Source of the DNA: Zhengitettix transpicula
Lineage: Eukaryota; Arthropoda; Insecta; Orthoptera; Tetrigidae
Assembly (NCBI GenBank): GCA_037074705.1
Contig: CM073591.1
Coordinates: forward strand, 183,855,432-183,919,431
Reading direction: 5' to 3'
DNA length: 64,000 bases
Shown piece after piece: positions 62,636 to 64,000 of this stretch; within the stretch, counting starts at the first letter, position 1, and every line of letters starts with the position of its first letter. The notes beneath the pieces were generated by a model. The model was not told the DNA's origin. It saw nothing but the letters and a program-made list of their open reading frames with translations, and did not search any database. The position numbers and the translations under genes are program-made.

Positions 62636-62977
62636 TTAAACCCTGCGACGTTTGCGAACACTGCTACCGCTGCTACCACCTCCCCATTTACTGCTTCTGG
62701 AAGATTGTTCAGCTCGAATGGCTGCCCAATGTTCATAGTAGCGTTCTGCTTCAAGCCATTCTTGGTATTTATACCACCATTCTTCCCATTTTATATAATC
62801 ATCAAGAGTTAGATCTCTTAAGTAGCCCCTTTCTTTGTAATATTTGTAACGGACACGGACATCATCCCATGCGAGGTCAGCTAAGGAAGATGGTGCTGCA
62901 TCAGATGGCATGAAAAATTGTTCCCCTGGGCTAAGTGGTGCATTGGATGAACGGTACCGCTCGCCTTCAATCACAAC
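62636..62977 (-). CDS. Unrecognised nuclear-type protein, last exon
   Basis: 342 bp including the stop. Begins VVIEGERYRSS after acceptor tttcag and ends RKRRRV. Trp and Tyr make up an unusually large share of the middle (WEEWWYKYQEW). Confidence 0.85.
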   Translation of the reverse strand, partial: VVIEGERYRSSNAPLSPGEQFFMPSDAAPSSLADLAWDDVRVRYKYYKERGYLRDLTLDDYIKWEEWWYKYQEWLEAERYYEHWAAIRAEQSSRSSKWGGGSSGSSVRKRRRV

Positions 62978-63487
62978 CTGAAATGTAAATAAAAGATTTT
63001 TATTATTATGAGCACAAAGTATCTACACTGTATCATAACAAAATATTTTTATAACGTCAAATTAATTGCATCATTAAGTTAAATTATTTTTATAGTGTTG
63101 CTCATTTACAAATGTCTTGAAAATAAGCAAAGAATTTACCTTTAAGTCATCTCCAGCAGCATCTTTCGTAATCCTCATGTTACGAACACCATCTAAATCT
63201 CTTCGATCTACAGACCATTGAGCCATTTTCCCAAATCGTTCTGAAAGTGTAAGACGTGGAGGTTCTGCTGGTGTGGAACTTCCAGAAGTGGCAACTGAAC
63301 TGTCATCAGAACATCCTGAAGCTGCAGGAGACACTCCACGCCTAGTTCGAGAAACTTGTTTAGTTGACGTTAAAGGACTTGAACTGTTGCCCCTAGTATT
63401 CATTGTGCCAGGTGCAGGAACAACTGAGCTTCTTCGTCGCTTTACTCGATCTTTTGTGCCACCTTTTCTCTTTTTGACATTGTTAGC
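62636..63487 (-). CDS. 3' part of an unrecognised Ser-rich, basic, probably nuclear protein (two exons visible)
   Basis: Exons 63487-63140 and 62977-62636, joined in phase 0 across a 162-bp intron (donor gtaaat, acceptor tttcag), stop TAA at 62638-62636. The first visible exon opens after acceptor ccttttag, so it is internal and earlier exons lie beyond the right edge; the Met at 63403 is not needed as a start. 229 residues are visible: a basic start (KKRK, KRRR), a Ser/Thr/Pro-rich stretch of about 50 residues, a block RLTLSERFGKMAQWSVDRRD, then VVIEGERYRSS, then a dense aromatic/acidic segment (DDYIKWEEWWYKYQEWLEAE) and a basic tail RKRRRV. The two basic clusters look like nuclear localisation signals. 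The ordered C-terminal half and clean splicing argue for a real conserved gene. I do not recognise the family. It is convergent with the scavenger receptor gene. Confidence 0.85.
63140..63487 (-). CDS. Unrecognised nuclear-type protein, internal exon
   Basis: 348 bp, 116 codons, phase 0 at both ends. Encodes the basic, Ser-rich segment and the LSERFGKMAQWS block, ending DDLK before donor gtaaat. Confidence 0.8.
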
Positions 63488-64000
63488 CTAAAAGGTATTC
63501 ATAAGTGATTAATATTTTGAATGTCACATTATATCCACTTGTATATAAGAAAAGACAATGAAACACATTGGTTATGGAAAATTTTTATATTCATAAGAAA
63601 TAGGTTTAAATCCTCATACTATTAATTTATACCTGGAATCCTTATAAAAATAGAATAGGAACAATGAGTCTAAAAATAATTATTGCACATTCAAAGAAAA
63701 TGAAAAAATGCAAATCATATAACTACTCATATTTTACTTTTTTATAACACAATAATTGGTAGCATACATACAATGGAGAGAAAATTTAAGCACCTTACAA
63801 TCTAGTTGAATCAGAAAATAGAGAGAAGGCTTAAACTAAAGTAGATATGATCATTAAAAGGAATAAAACTTGGGCACAAAATATGCTGTTTGTAATATTT
63901 TATTACAGGTTCAAGAATGCATATTTCATTTAAAAAAATAAGATTTAAGTGGAAAAATCATGTAAAACAATTAAAATGGTAGTCTATTGAAGATGAAAAT
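63488..64000 (-). other. Part of an upstream intron of the - strand gene
   Basis: AT-rich sequence with no open frame of note. It follows from the acceptor at 63489-63488 that this is intron, continuing past the window edge. Confidence 0.6.

Noticed and set aside
1..64000. CRISPR arrays, bacterial operons, rRNA, intact tRNA genes, viral genes
   Set aside because: None seen. The sequence is eukaryotic nuclear DNA with spliced genes.

Overview
The window looks like nuclear DNA of an arthropod, most likely an insect with a large, repeat-rich, AT-rich genome. Evidence: long introns with GT/AG borders, an arthropod-type class B scavenger receptor gene, mariner, Tc1 and DUF4817-type DNA transposons, and Penelope-like (PLE) retroelement debris. 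The exact order or species cannot be told from sequence alone.

Genes. Only two genes are supported, both near the right end and convergent. (1) A CD36/SCARB family scavenger receptor on the + strand, 40378-61109. I rebuilt it from ten exons whose splice phases all join; it encodes 579 residues with two membrane segments and all six conserved ectodomain cysteines. Intron 1 is 12.3 kb. (2) The 3' end of an unrecognised, basic, Ser-rich, probably nuclear protein on the - strand, 63487-62636 (two exons, 229 residues visible; the gene continues past the right edge). The two stop codons are 1.5 kb apart and the 3' UTRs may overlap.

The left 40 kb holds no gene I can support. It is a graveyard of mobile elements: a foldback repeat (2.2-2.9 kb), a Tc1-like element (6.5-7.9 kb), a nearly full-length mariner (10.7-11.9 kb), a DUF4817 element with about 50-bp inverted ends and TA duplication (12.46-13.16 kb), a mariner fragment (14.6-14.8 kb), a second long mariner (18.55-19.6 kb), and a partial PLE with a GIY-YIG endonuclease reading frame flanked by direct repeats (22.4-24.1 kb).

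A dispersed repeat family, here called family A, occurs about ten times. It has a conserved start, about 300-bp internal monomers present in one to three tandem copies, and a conserved 3' tail ending in TTTATTTATTAGAAGAT. A second GC-richer family B occurs at 26.0-26.5 kb (+) and 48.4-48.6 kb (-).

The most interesting signal is a set of hammerhead-ribozyme-like cores (CTGANGA, stem II hairpin, GAAAC) at several loci. Two of the loci, both inside intron 1 of the scavenger receptor gene (42.5-42.7 kb and 49.0-49.3 kb), carry the motif on two facing arms of an inverted repeat. PLEs are known to carry hammerhead motifs in their terminal repeats, so these are read as PLE terminal-repeat remnants. 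All ribozyme and repeat-family calls are by eye and unaligned.
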